A stretch of DNA of 64,000 bases from Chinchilla lanigera (Eukaryota > Chordata > Mammalia > Rodentia > Chinchillidae). The notes under the pieces are model-generated. The model was not told the origin of the DNA and ran no database searches. It worked only from the letters and a program-made list of their open reading frames with translations. The position numbers were made by a program, and so were the translations under genes. The stretch lies in assembly GCF_000276665.1 (NCBI RefSeq), contig NW_004955402.1, forward strand, positions 9,943,872-10,007,871, in the 5' to 3' direction. Shown here piece by piece: positions 32,421 to 44,870 of this stretch (positions within the stretch are counted from its first letter, which is position 1; each line of letters starts with the position of its first letter).

Positions 32421-32869
32421 CACATCTTGCTTTTCTTGCTATGCATTTCTAGCTATGCCACATCACTGCATAGCAAATGATGTTGAGAACCATTTCCTGT
32501 GATTATTGGCCATTTGTATATCTTTTCTGGAGAAATATCTACTAAAATCCTATGTCCATTTTTCATCTGAATTGTTCGGATTGTTGAGTTTTAAGTGTTC
32601 CTCAGATATTCTGCGTAGTAGATCCTTGTTAGATGCATGGTTTACAAATATTTCCTCCCATGCTGTGGGTGGTCTTTTCACTTTCTGGATGCTGTATCCC
32701 CAGCCAGCATGTTAAATTTTCAACTCCAGGAACACATGATGTTTTTCATTTATTTGTCTTCTTGATTTTAATGTTTTGCAGTTTATGGTGTATGACATTG
32801 GGTATCTTCTCAATGTTTTACTTCTAAAATTTTTAATACATAAATATCAGATCTCCTCAATTTTTATGT

Positions 32870-32997
32870 ATTTCCAAGGTACAGTCTCACAATGTTGCCT
32901 AGACTTTTCTCAACTCTTAGGCTCAAGTGAACCTCCTCCTGCCTCAGCCTCCTAAGTAGTTGAGACTATAGGCACATACCACTGCACCTAGCCATAT
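32870..32997 (-). mobile_element. Ancient 7SL-derived monomer (antisense)
   Basis: ACAGTCTCACAATGTTGCC, CTCAAGTGAACCTCCTCC, CTAAGTAGTTGAGACTATAG. Like the copy at 19505, it lacks the rodent B1 internal duplication. Confidence 0.78.
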
Positions 32998-33074
32998 ATA
33001 TATATTTTTTTCTTCCACAATTTGTACTTCTTTACCTTTTGCTCTACACTCTGCAAGGATTCAAGATGGTCTTG

Positions 33075-33192
33075 GGCTGGGGATTTAGCTCAGCGGCAAA
33101 GTGCCTGCCTGGCAAGCGCAAGGTCATGAGTTCGGTTCCTGGTACCGGAGAAAAACCAAAAAAAAAAAAAAAAAAACCCAACAAAAAAAAAA
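33075..33192 (+). mobile_element. Young ID-like SINE with 14-bp TSD
   Basis: Near-consensus head and GGTACCGGAGAAAAACC tail with a long A-run. TCAAGATGGTCTTG at 33061-33074 and 33193-33206. Confidence 0.97.
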
Positions 33193-33371
33193 TCAAGATG
33201 GTCTTGCAACTCCCTAAGTCAGTTTTCAGCAGTATCTATTTTTATATCAATTATTTTTATAGTCTTTTAATTTAAATATTCATCATTTTTAAATTTCCAA
33301 AGACACTCTAGTTCTCAGACTGTTCCATTTTCACAGCAATCTGCCTTTGTTACTCTAAATGTCACCAAGAA

Positions 33372-33522
33372 GCCGGGTGGTGGTGTACCCCTGTAATCCC
33401 AGCACCTGGGAGGCTGAGGCAGGAGGATCATTGCGAATTTGAGACCAGCCTGGGCTACAAAGTGAGCTCAAGGCCAGTCTGAACTGCATAGTGAGACTCT
33501 GTCTCAAAAGAAAACAAAAATT
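33372..33522 (+). mobile_element. Quasi-dimeric B1 SINE with 10-bp TSD
   Basis: GCCGGGTGGTGGTGTACCCC, GGGCTACAAAGTGAGCTCAA, GAGACTCTGTCTCAAAAG. TCACCAAGAA at 33362-33371 and 33523-33532. Confidence 0.96.
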
Positions 33523-34067
33523 TCACCAAGAACAAGACTTTCAGAAAGTTTTCTCCTACTTTCTGCACTAACTTTTTCTCAATAGGTGATATTTGCTCCA
33601 AATATTTGGTCTTCTTTTTAATTATGGGTTCTCTCTTATCAGTGATATCCTAGTGGGTGGAAACCTAGGTCAGTCAGCATTGCTAACTAGCAACTCATCT
33701 GGAACTAGAGCGACCACTGTTCTGTTTCTTCAGCGGCTCTTACCCTCTGAGGATGGTAGCAGTAGGTGGAAGGTTGATTTCCTACAGTGAGTTGGCTGTG
33801 AGTGGAAAGGTGCTAGTTCCTTCCTCGGCAGACACGATCGGTTATGGTGTGTGGGATGCTGAGTCGTCGAGCCTCAAACCTGATGTTAAGGGAAAGAGGA
33901 AAAGGAGAGGAAGCAAAAATGCACAGTATTTGAAACTCTTCCCAGGGAAGAACTTGGAATAATGGCACATGGAACTCCACTGAAGAAAACAGAAAGTTGA
34001 CTAAGAGCTCAGGGAATTGTATGTCCAAATCAGCCATAAACCTAGCTTTCCAAAAAACCCTCTTATT

Positions 34068-34936
34068 AATCAACCAATAACAAATGCTGGCGAGGCTGTG
34101 GAGAAATAGGAACCCTTCTCCACTGCTGGTGGGAATGCAGACTGCTGAAACCACTGTGGAAATCAGTTTGGAGATTCCTCAGAAAACTAGGTCTAGAGGT
34201 CCCATTCAACCCAGCTATCCCCCTGCTGGGTATTTTCCCAGAAGATCTAAAAACATCATATTACAGTGATGTATGTGCACCTATGTTCATAGCAGCATAA
34301 TTTGTAATTGCTAAAATGTGGAAGCAACCCAAATGTCCATCCATGGAGGATTGGATAAGAAAATTGTGGTACTTTTATATAATGGAATATTACTCAGCTG
34401 TAAAGAAAGATAAACTCGAGGCTTTTATAGGTAAATGGTCACAACTAGAGACCATACTCATAAGTGAAATAAATCAGACCTGCATGTGCAAGCACTGCAT
34501 TGTTTCACTAGTGTAAAACCTGAAAGAGTTAATTTAAACTCGGAGGTATGATAGACATTGTGAAATGACAGGCAAACACTCAAGGGTAAAGGGCAATTGG
34601 GATGTGGGAAAAGAGAAGGGAAAGAAGGAGAAATTTTGTATTTATGTATATACAGGATGGTTAACTTAGTTGTTCTACTGTCTTCTATTTCTTTGCTGAA
34701 AGAAACTGTCAATGAGTCCTTGATTTATCAATATTGCATGTCTCTGTTTTCACGAGAAACCACTCTGAAGATATCAATATGTAATACAACAAGCACTGTT
34801 AATTTCCTACCACTTTGTTTGTAACTGTATTGTCTGTACTGTTCTTTTGCTATTTTGTAAAAGGTTGTCTGTTAATGTTTTCCTCCTTTTATTTAAAAAA
34901 ACAACAACAAAAAACCCAAAAGCAAAAAAAAACAAG
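34068..34936 (+). mobile_element. 5'-truncated L1 with 13-bp TSD
   Basis: About 870 bp of L1 3' end in sense: CTGGCGAGGCTGTGGAGAAA, then the ORF2 C-terminal remnant (frame at 34316-34516, with YFYIMEYYSAVKK), then the 3' UTR and an A-rich end. AAACCCTCTTATT is duplicated at 34055-34067 and 34937-34949. Frames are disrupted, so it is non-autonomous. Confidence 0.94.
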
Positions 34937-35329
34937 AAACCCTCTTATTTGTAAAAGAACCTTCAGGACTCCATACTTGGACCAGCAGGAAATGACTGTA
35001 AACGGTAAAGTCTCTCAAGAAGCTCACATCCCAATGCCCACTTCTGACCTGGCCAAGGAAGAAATGGGTGAGGAAGGACAGTCCAGGGTCCAGAGCCAAT
35101 GGCCGAAGAAATGACTGCAGGTGTGTGTGGGGGTGTCTATCCTTGAGAGCAGGACCAGGACATAATCACAGCACTCCCCCCACCACCAAGCAAAGGATTT
35201 TTGTAATAACTATTTAGAAGGATTCTAGCACTTACACAGACTCTACTATGAGTGTTAACATTTCCTCACTGAACTTGGAGTTCTAATGGTGCATCTCAGT
35301 GGAAGCATTTGGAAATCAGTAAGAGGAAA

Positions 35330-35530
35330 GTGGAAGAAATTACAAAGATAACAGTTAACATTTAATAGTATTTCAGACACTAAGGCATTGTTTCAGCTCA
35401 CATAGCAACTCCCTGAAATATGCAGTATTGTGATGTTATTTTACCAATAGGGATGCTGAGATAGTCAACTGACCTGGTTAAAATTACATGAAAAGGAACT
35501 CCTAGAGTCAAGATTCAAAACTATGGTGTT
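35330..35530 (+). mobile_element. MIR element
   Basis: GTGATGTTATTTTACCAATA, GGGATGCTGAGATAGTCAAC, TGACCTGGTTAAAATTACAT, AGTCAAGATTCAAAACTATG match the MIR core order. Confidence 0.7.
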
Positions 35531-35764
35531 ACATCCGAAGTGTCTACTCTCCTCCGCACCACAGAAGTCTCCTGGGCGTGATGAGAAGTATACAAACCTG
35601 AAAGAGGAGAGAGGGTGTGTACACCAGTTCAGGACGAGGGAGTGTGTTACATCTGACAAAGCTGACATTGAACTACTTTCAGTCTACCAGGAGGTAGACA
35701 ACTATTACTAATTTTTAACCTTGTTAGGGACTCAGCTTGTTTACCGATGAATCACCGGTACTCC

Positions 35765-35835
35765 TGGTGTCCTAAGCCATCTGGCTCACAGTAGGTGCTC
35801 AATAAATATTTGTTGAACGAGGGAGGAATGAATAA
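35765..35835 (+). mobile_element. L2/MIR 3' end
   Basis: GGCTCACAGTAGGTGCTCAA followed by TAAATATTTGTTGAACGA is the conserved 3' terminus shared by L2 and MIR. Confidence 0.85.
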
Positions 35836-36949
35836 CAGAATCCCGCATATTAGACGAAGGCCCTTGACCTACTGTGTGCCACATTTGCCGTGACAGCTGC
35901 AGAGTAGCGTGCTCAGCACCCAGCAAACGGTCCTTGAACTAAACTGAGAGACTTGGCGCTGTGTTTTCACTGTAAAGCTGCTCATTATTCACAGTTTCCT
36001 TATCTTTACAGTGGAAGGTGTTCCTGCCCCTCCCCCCCAACTCCACAGACCTTGTGCTCACTTACACTAACTTCTTTATTTTCTGTAACTTCTTATGAGC
36101 TTGCTTTGTACCTGCGAGTGAACTTGGACTCTCAGGGTTTGACGTACTGCCCTTTCCGTGTGTATGGCCGGATCTCATGATAAGTTTGCCAGCAGACACT
36201 GGATTCCTTTTTTAATGGTGAGCTAAACTGTTAATCATCTGCACGTTCCTATGTTGCAGTTATTTTTTTAAAAAAAACATTGGTTTTGTTTACTAAGTTT
36301 ACATTGTGTGGAAGATCCTGAATACAGAGGTGCCTGAGAAAGTCCATTTCCTCAAGACGCTTTATCAAAACGTTTCTCTGTGTTTTTAAAGCACGGACAA
36401 TAGGGATGCAATTGTAAAACAACAGAAATATTTCAGCTTCTCAACCTCACATGGGGCAAGCGATTTAAAAAAAAAAATCAGTGCAGGAGAGAGAGACAGA
36501 GAGAGAATCTAATCAAACAAATCTCTCACTTTTAAAGTCAGAACTGAACTATGCCTTAAGTTGTATTCTGGCGATTCCAGACTTCCAGGCAATTCTTTGT
36601 GCATCAACCAAAAGAGAAAAGGAAATAAATATAGTTTGGCTCTGGAAGAAATTGTTAAAAACCAAGACCAAAAGTCCTGACTCAGAGATCTTATGTGATC
36701 TAGTTTAATTGATGTTATCTTTATAATTGACAATGATGCCGTAATACTTGACAACGACGCCAACCCATCCGGGGGTGGGCGCGGCTCCCACGGACACGCT
36801 GAGTTCCCTGGAGCCGGCTACACTGCCCAGAGACACAAAAAATAGATCGACCTTTCAGTACCTAGACGTTTCCACCTCATCCAGCACGGAGCTGCTTCTT
36901 CAGAAGGTGTATCATTTGTGATAACAATTACAGCGTAAAAGGATGGAAT
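35836..36949. other. Unique sequence upstream of the CpG island
   Basis: No repeat after the L2 end apart from a short GA run at 36486-36507. This is where proximal promoter elements would lie if the island drives a plus-strand gene. Confidence 0.45.
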
Positions 36950-38860
36950 TACATCTCCAACAAACGGCGTCAGCTGTGAGGAGTGGAGCGACGTCGGCCA
37001 CCCTCGGGCCGCAGCATCGCTCGAGGACGTCTGCCCCTGCAGCACCCGCCAAGGTCCAGGGCCCGCGGGAAATGCCCGGTGGCCGGGAGGCTGCGCACGA
37101 GCGCGGGCGTCGCCGTCCCTGGGCCGCGGGCCAGAGCGCTCGCTGCGGCGTGCTCACCAGAGAGGTGCAAAAGTCGGCTCCGGCCCGGAGCTCCCGGGTT
37201 GTTTGGTTTTGTGCGCGGCTGCCCCCTCTGCCCCCCTTCATGCCAAAGGCCAAGGGTTTTTGACCCACCCCTGCCCAGCCGAGTTCACGCGTGGGGCTCT
37301 GCAGCCGCCCTCCAGGGAGCAGAGACGCAACCGCGCAGCGCAGCGAGAGCGCTCAGGGAAGCCGCGCGGGCTCGGCCGGAAAGTCGGCTTCGGTTTGGCT
37401 GCGCCGTCCGCAGCGCCGGGACAGTCGTCCTCCCCGGAAGACCCCGCACACCCCACCCGCACACCGCACGGTGGCCGCACACGTCGCCGCGCTCGGGGGC
37501 GTGGGGTGCCGGCGCGAGGGCTGCGCACCCAGGGCTCCNNNNNNNNNNNNNNNNNNNNNNNNNNNNNNNNNNNNNNNNNNNNNNNNNNNNNNNNNNNNNN
37601 NNNNNNNNNNNNNNNNNNNNNNNNNNNNNNNNNNNNNNNNNNNNNNNNNNNNNNNNNNNNNNNNNNNNNNNNNNNNNNNNNNNNNNNNNNNNNNNNNNNN
37701 NNNNNNNNNNNNNNNNNNNNNNNNNNNNNNNNNNNNNNNNNNNNNNNNNNNNNNNNNNNNNNNNNNNNNNNNNNNNNNNNNNNNNNNNNNNNNNNNNNNN
37801 NNNNNNNNNNNNNNNNNNNNNNNNNNNNNNNNNNNNNNNNNNNNNNNNNNNNNNNNNNNNNNNNNNNNNNNNNNNNNNNNNNNNNNNNNNNNNNNNNNNN
37901 NNNNNNNNNNNNNNNNNNNNNNNNNNNNNNNNNNNNNNNNNNNNNNNNNNNNNNNNNNNNNNNNNNNNNNNNNNNNNNNNNNNNNNNNNNNNNNNNNNNN
38001 NNNNNNNNNNNNNNNNNNNNNNNNNNNNNNNNNNNNNNNNNNNNNNNNNNNNNNNNNNNNNNNNNNNNNNNNNNNNNNNNNNNNNNNNNNNNNNNNNNNN
38101 NNNNNNNNNNNNNNNNNNNNNNNNNNNNNNNNNNNNNNNNNNNNNNNNNNNNNNNNNNNNNNNNNNNNNNNNNNNNNNNNNNNNNNNNNNNNNNNNNNNN
38201 NNNNNNNNNNNNNNNNNNGGGGGCGCAGCCGTCCGGCCGGAGCCCCAGGGCCCCTCGGAGCGCGGGGACGGCAGGTAGGGCGCCGCGGAGGTGCCGGGAG
38301 GCGGGTGCGCGGAGCTCGGCTCGGGGGAGTTGAGAGCGTCCGGAGGTGCCCGGGTTCCTTTCCTCCTCGCCAAGTGTCACTTGGCGCGAGCGCGCGCAGG
38401 TTCCGGCCGTCGTTCCCCTTTTTCAGTGAGCGGCGGAGGATCGTGCCTGTTTCGGAACGAGACACAAAGGCGCGTGTTGACAGCTGACCCTGACTCAAGT
38501 AGACAGCGAGGTGAAGTGTGCGCGAGCCAGGCCAGGGCGATGATGGGCGGTTTGTTAAAGCGCATCGATCACCGCAGTCTCTCTCCCGAGCTCCATTAAA
38601 AGGGAATTATTCGTGTAGATTCAGTGCGCGGAGTTTCTCAGTTAAACCGAGCCCCGTAACGTCCCAAACGCGAGTCATCTGCCGCAACAGCAGCTGCCTC
38701 CAACCGAGGCGCGCGGACCCGGAGGATTCCTCCGTCAGCTCCTTTCTTCTGTGACCGGGACTCCTCCGAGGTGCCTGTCCACCCCACGCGGGACCCTGCC
38801 CCCGGTCCCCTGTCCCGTCCCCGCTAGGAAGAGAGACACCAAATTTATTTTCCACTCTTC
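36950..38860. promoter_or_regulatory. CpG island (probable promoter / first exon), core missing
   Basis: GC-rich, CpG-dense sequence on both sides of a 680-N gap (37539-38218). CpG density falls off sharply before about 36950 and after about 38860. Long open frames in all frames here are by-products of high GC and of the N run. The right side has donor-like sites such as GGCAG|GTAGGG at 38275 and GCGAG|GTGAAG near 38511, and an AP-1-like TGACTCA at 38491-38497. Direction is not proven; the donors favour plus. I do not recognise the gene. Confidence 0.75.
37539..38218. other. Assembly gap (680 N) in CpG island
   Basis: Undetermined bases in the most GC-rich part of the window, a common failure point for short-read assembly. 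Confidence 0.99.
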
Positions 38861-41094
38861 GCCTCTCCGTCTTTGAGATGAAAAATGCCATTTAAAAACC
38901 TAGCCATTTAAATAGGGGCGAGAGCTTTCTCTTTTCTTGTTTTGAACGAAATGCTCCTTAAAACTCACTCAGTCCTCAGTTCATGCTCTTATATTTTAAA
39001 TCTTGGAGTTTTGAGGCTGTGTTGGTTCTCTTTCTTTTAAAAAGTTTCCGAGATTTTACAAATTTCACTACTAACAACGTATCTAAAAGAAAAATTAAGT
39101 AGTTGTTTAATTGACAATAGTAATAAAATGACATGCAAGTAGATATGCATTGAAAAAGGAAAATTTTAAATAATGAATACGGGAAATGTAATATGAATAG
39201 GGTAAAATTTTTCAAATGGCGGGTAAGAATTCGCAGTGCAAGTTAAGCTGTCTTTCTCATCCCATGTCCCAAGTCCTAGTTCTTCTTCTTCCTACAACCA
39301 CAGTTGTAAATTTCTTGGACATATATCCTTCCCTAAACCTATTACATTATGGAAATCAAAATGAAAGGACCTGAATACAGGGCTGAACTATATATTAATG
39401 GTGGTGACTATTAACTTGATATCCACTCATGATGACATTATAATCTTTTATTTGGCCTAGAGTGGAATCACACTACCTTGAAGATCAGTTAGAATGCTAA
39501 AAACCTTAGGACAAGTTATCCTTGCTCCCCCCACACCAGGGTTTGTTTTTGTTTTGTTTTTTTTTTTTTACTGTTTTTTATAAACTTTGTTGCATCTTTC
39601 ATCCACCCTGGAACTCTCTGCAGTCAGGAGTGAGAACTACAGTTTACTGCATCTCCTGCAGTGTGTATCGGAAAATATTGAAAGGACATATGTGTCCTTC
39701 CGAGGAGATGACATAATGTAAAAATTGCGGAAGTCAGGAGGAATAGGGAGGCCAAGTTTAAGACATTTGGGCACATCTCTTAGCTGCAGGCCTGGATTTG
39801 CCATACACTGGCCACACAACGTAAATTTCTTGGAAATGCGTTTGTTCCCCCCCCCCCCCCCCCGTTAAATGAGAGATTTGAGGTATATGGTTTTTAAGTA
39901 TCTTCCAGCTACAAAATTCTACTATTAAAATGACTCTGAAGGTGTCCTAAGATTGGTTAAGGATAACCCAGTTGGACTGTAGATATTAGACAAAAAGAAA
40001 AAAAAAAAATCCCTGAATGGTAGCTTCATAAGGAGGAGGTTAGAGACGGTTAGCCTACGTTTCTGCTCTTATCAGTTTGATATCACTGGCGGACAGCCCC
40101 TTGACTTCCCACAGAATTGTTTAGTATGTCACTAGAGGCCAACCTCTAGGCTAAGTGGGCCTTTGCTATCACCTTGCGTAGTTAGGGAGAGTGAATTCCC
40201 TTCACAGTTTATGGTGCCAGTTTTAGGGAAATTACCCTTACCAAACACTTTACTTTTTTGATAAAGTGGAAATAAAGTTTGTTTGCCCACTTCAAAGAGA
40301 CCCAACATAATGAGGAACTCGCAGAAGTATTCAGGTGATGAGCGTCACCACAAACTGTCTTAGCTACTTTATAAACACTCTTAGAGAACGTGTCCTTCAC
40401 AGGAAACGTTCCTCATCTGTAAAATATCTACAACCTTGAGGCTAATGATTCCTAGAAGTGCAGGTTTTTAGGAAAGATTACAAAGCTGTGAAAGTTAAAA
40501 AGAAATCCCTAATTTGGTCACTAAGTAGGGTCTCAAGTAAGGGATTTAAAAGTACACTGTCAACGGTGATTGTAAAAAATCATTGATGTTAACATGGAGA
40601 TCTGAAAAGTTTCAGAACGCGTGATAGAAATATTAGAGAATTACTTCGACTAGGTTTATGTGATAGTAAAAGACAAATAGTCTAAGTTATAGTAAAACCT
40701 AAAAAGTTGTTTGGGATGAGAATAGAATTAGAAGAATGGATTTGTAAGAGTGCTCAATTTATTGACAAAACTGGTAAAAACAAAGGCACAGTAGTGAAAT
40801 TTTTCCAAAACAGCAGTCATTTTAATCTTTTTCCAGTTCCCTCCTCAGTCTTGTGGTATGTATATTTTTACACATGTCTTATAGATACAGATTTTTTTCT
40901 GATTTCTTACAAGCATTTTTCAGTAGTTTACTTCCTATTACTTATAATAATATAGAGTAGTTTGTGTAATATATCCATAGTTTATTTAACTCTTCCAGTT
41001 TGGGGTTTTCCAGTGTTTTTTAAAAATATGATGAGTGTAACTTTCTGCTTTCTTCTTTTCTTTTTAACATCCTTAGGATTGTTTCCCTGGAGAA
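38861..41094. other. Unique AT-rich sequence downstream of the CpG island
   Basis: No recognisable repeat except a poly(T) at 39554-39569 and a C17 run at 39847-39863. No coding exon supported. Confidence 0.5.
39847..39863. repeat. Poly(C) run
   Basis: Seventeen consecutive C; length is likely to be polymorphic or misassembled. Confidence 0.95.
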
Positions 41095-41288
41095 GCAGGG
41101 TAGAATAGTTGTAAGTGAGTGGGCTCTAAAATCAGAAGTTCTGTGTTCAAACCTAGCTCTGTCACTTACTGATAATATCGGACAAATGACTTACTTTTCC
41201 AGAACTTTAGCTTTCAAATCTGTACAATGGGTATGGTAATGGCTTCTTACAGAATTGTTAAGATATAAGGCAATAACACATGAAAATA
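41095..41288 (+). mobile_element. MIR element
   Basis: GTGGGCTCTAAAATCAGAAG, GTTCAAACCTAGCTCTGTCA, CTTACTGATAATATCGGACA, TCTGTACAATGGGTATGGTA: nearly complete MIR. Confidence 0.88.
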
Positions 41289-41524
41289 CATATAAATGTT
41301 GTTTTTTATTTTTATTAGGAAATTTCCAGATTTCTGAGAATTTCTAATTATTTTCTAAGTGGGCTATAAAATTTATATTGCCCATAACAATTTATATGTG
41401 TGCTTATGTTATTTTGAAACAGTTAAATCATTGTTACTAACTGATCAGTATCAAATTGTGTCCCTTCGTCTGACTTTGCATTTCTTAGGTTTTCTGTATA
41501 GGGAGCAGTAGTTTTTTTTTTTCA

Positions 41525-41560
41525 GCTTACAGTTTTTTAGTTGCTTACAGTTTTTTAGTT
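41525..41560. repeat. 18-bp perfect tandem duplication
   Basis: GCTTACAGTTTTTTAGTT occurs twice with no spacer (41525-41542, 41543-41560). Confidence 0.97.
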
Positions 41561-41889
41561 GAAATCCTGAAAGTTGCATAGCTTCAGTGATTTTGAGCTA
41601 GACTATAAGGTGGATATGTAGGAGAGCTCAGTTACAACACTAATGAAAAATAAACTAAATTTTTCAGTAGTTTTAAAAAAATTAATAGTTTTTGTATTTT
41701 CAGTCTGTGATACTGTTTATTAGCTATTATTATTATTATTTTAAATCTCAGAAAAGTCTCTGTTAAAATCAACAACTAATACATAAATCCTATTTAAGTT
41801 AAAATGCAATCCTGTTTTATTTTTCTTGGAGGGCTGATTTATAAATAGTACTGTTGTGATCACAATTTGGTGGACTTTTTAGTCCACAA

Positions 41890-41980
41890 AGAGGAAGACA
41901 GCCACAGGCAGAGACGGAGACAGAGACAGAGAGGAGGAGGAGGAGGGGAAGGGAGGGGAGCAGAGCAGAGAGGAGAGAGG
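41890..41980. repeat. GA-rich low-complexity tract
   Basis: GAGACAGAGACAGAGAGGAG followed by GGA/GGGGA repeats. It accounts for the Arg/Gly-rich open frame over 41867-42070. Confidence 0.9.
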
Positions 41981-42070
41981 ATGATTTCCAATCGGGTTAT
42001 CTTTTGGCTGCCGATGGATCATGAAGTTATGCCTTCTGACTTGCGTTTTTGTACAGTCAAGGTAATTTAG

Positions 42071-44459
42071 ACTACACAAAAGCGTGCCCTTGTAAGTTCT
42101 AGAGCCCAGCAGCCCTGGTATTTCTGGCGCACACACACCCACCGCGGATAACAGCAGCTCTTTGTGCGGCTGAGCCCCAGGAGGGCTCTCCATTGTGTGC
42201 CCTCCCTTCCCTCCCTTTCTTGACTGACTGGTGACAGCCACTCCTCTAGGTCCAGATGTGAAGTCCCACAGTGGCTTCTGTCCATTTACACCCTCTACTT
42301 ACCCCTACTGCCTCTTCCGTGTGTTTTCTTTTGTCCTGTCGATGATATAGAGAGCTCGCTATCTTTTCAAGGTTGTGGTTTCAGATCTTATTTTTGTTTT
42401 GCTATGCTTTATGAGTGTCAGTAATCCCACAGTAGAGAGCGTAGCCCCGATTAGTGTAGGCTGCCCGTGTGGCCGACCCTTGATGATTGTTTGTTGCAGT
42501 GAACCATATCTTGTATTGTCTTCTCTGTTCCTGGGCATGTTCTGTTTTTATGGTATGAGTCTGCAGAAACACACTTCAGTTGTGTCCTGTAGTGCTGTTT
42601 GCCTGTATTTACCAAGGTTAGGAGTTAGGAAACTTGCTTGTTCTGGTTCTTGTAACTTGTGTACTCAGAGGAGTTTTTTTTTTAAACTATTGTACATTCT
42701 TCTGTAAAATGGGATTAGCAATTATGGTTCCAGTTATCAACCTTTTACATAGGATTGCCATGAAAATAAAAATGAAACAATAAATGTAGACTTCTTTTAG
42801 AAGAAAGTGTCTATAAATTTGTGCTATGTTGTCAAAATTATGTGTTGTCACTACCTTTCTGGGAGTATCTTTATCTTTGAGAAAACCTCAGCTGTGACAT
42901 TGCACTTGGAACTTGGGGTTAAATGCACATTCTTAGGGTCCACTGAATCCTAAACTCTGGGGAGGAAACCCACCGATATACATTTAAAAATCCTTATGAT
43001 GTGAGCCACCGTTCTAGGGAGTAAAAACTTCCAGGGCCACTTAAAAAAAAGTATTCTTTGACTAGTTGAGTATTAATTAAAAAAAACCCCAAAATATCAT
43101 AAATCACCCTTGCATGCTAAACATGGAATGAAAGTTATCCATTATTAGCACTTTTGTCTTTTAACCTCTCCAAAGTTAAATCAGGCAGGAATTATAAACA
43201 CAGATGCCTGGAGGGGCCAAACAGTAATCTGGGTGACAAACAGGGACGCTTGCAAAATAGCCAGGGGCAGTGAATTTTGTTGAGCAGGGAAGTCTGAAGG
43301 TGCCGGAATCCTGACACTCCGCTGATGGTTGCCTGTGGGGAGTGAGAGTGGTATTGCCAGACCATTCGATTTTTTAAAAGTGAAGCTGGAAATGCACATT
43401 TTTATGTGAATTTAAATGTTGGTAATGAATTTTAGTATGGATTCCACAAAACAAATCTGGAAGCCAGATAATTTCCAACTTGTGAGTTAATTGATGTGGG
43501 TGGAAATATTTTCAGTATCCCCTTCTGGATTACTAATAATGAGAATGCGTGTTAAAGATGTGCAGACAGTTTCCAACTTTCAGATTGTAAAGATTCAATC
43601 GATAGATAAGATCTAGTGTTAGCAGTTGGATAAAGAAATGTTATTGTCATGTACAAAGAGCAAAGGCAAGTAATTCATTTTTCTGGAGAGTAATTGGCAC
43701 CATGTACAGTATTAGACTTTACCCAGACCTGCCCTGCCAGTACAGTAGCCCTTTACCAAAGGTAGCTATCTAAATGTCAATTGATGAACATTGTCTACAA
43801 CTAAGATCCAATTTCTCAGTTGCCCTAGTCATGTTTTAAGGACTTGATAGCGGCTCTGGCTGGTGGCTGCCGTGCTGGACTGTGTAGATTTAGAGCATTT
43901 TCACCACTGGAGAAAGTTCTTTTGGACAGCAGTGATTTAAACTCTGTAACTCAGAAATTTCCCTTCTAGAAAGTTGTTAGAAGAATTGGGTAAGTGCACA
44001 GAGACATATAACAAGGTATTACCTGAAACATTATTTTAAGAGTAAAAATAAATAGAAATAACATACACGGTATGTTAAAAATTAAGCTACAGTTTATACC
44101 TATGAGAATAATGTTAAATAGGATAAGTGAAAATATCCCTATTATGGAATCATTTATTTTAGGGACAAGGGGTGAGGGGAACAAATATTCTCTTCTGAAA
44201 ATTACATAGAACCCAGCTTTACTTTTTTAGTCTGTGTGCCTGTCTTACTGAGTAGTAGACTAGGCTAGCTCTCACTGAAAAAGAGCGGAGGCACTTAGCT
44301 CTCTAAGTTGCATAGCTATTAGCTGGGTTCGTGTTGGACTTTCAGTGTTTCGGGCCCACCCCAGGGCTATGGATGCCGAACCTCTGGCATGGCCCAGAAA
44401 TCTGAGTATTAACAAGCACCCCGCTCAGGAGCTGGAGCTGCCTGCTGTCCCGGATGCAC
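42071..44459. other. Unique sequence, no gene seen
   Basis: Frames of about 110-120 codons (42375-42707 plus; 41879-42241 minus) are open but show no recognisable domain. No SINE is visible in this 2.4 kb. Confidence 0.45.
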
Positions 44460-44870
44460 ACAGGCTTCACTTGTTCAACCGTTACCATGGCCCGTCTGGC
44501 TGGACTGTGTCCGGCCTGTTCTAGGTCCTGGGGAAAGCACAGTGGAGAAGAGTGGCAGATGCCCTTGTCAGCATGGAGTCAAACCGAAGCCAGAGGAAAC
44601 GGGTCAAATCCAGTCTCTTCGGCAGTGGGCCTTTTAGACGGTGTGTGCTGGAGAAAAAAGGCAGAAAGAGGTTGAGGAAGTGAGGTGGAGGTTGTGATGC
44701 CCTCCAGGATGTCATTGAGAAGTGACACCTGGTGACGACCTCACAAGGCCAAGTGTTGAGCTGTTTAGGAAGTTTTGGGGGTGCAGGGATGTTAGAGAGG
44801 AGCCAGGACAGGGGAGGAGGGAAATAGAGGGTTGGGTCAGACGGGTCATCCAGGGCCTTTTACTTCCAAA
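44460..44870. mobile_element. Possible ancient repeat remnant
   Basis: The wording CCTGTTCTAGGTCCTGGGG, AAAGCACAGTGGAGAAGAG and GCAGATGCCCTTGTCAGC resembles the unassigned ancient repeat at 26123. Tentative. Confidence 0.35.

Larger units (their letters stand above)
31730..32830 (-). mobile_element. Old L1 3' UTR (antisense), interrupted
   Basis: The antisense L1M 3' UTR order is recognisable: TTTTATTGAAATACAATTCA, CAGAGTTGTGCAAGCATCAC, TATTGGCCATTTGTATATC and TTTGCAGTTTATGGTGTATG. A B1 (32068-32182) and an ID-like SINE (32292-32420) interrupt it. Confidence 0.8.

Noticed and set aside
34316..34516. Protein-like frame with YYSAV motif
   Set aside because: This is the decayed C-terminus of L1 ORF2 in a 5'-truncated copy, not a host gene.
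36983..38498. Six-frame open frames of 360-430 codons across the CpG island
   Set aside because: More than half of each is N, and the rest is GC-driven absence of stops on both strands; no frame is favoured.
41867..42241. Arg/Gly-rich plus frame and Ser-rich minus frame
   Set aside because: Both come from the GA-rich low-complexity tract at 41890-41980.
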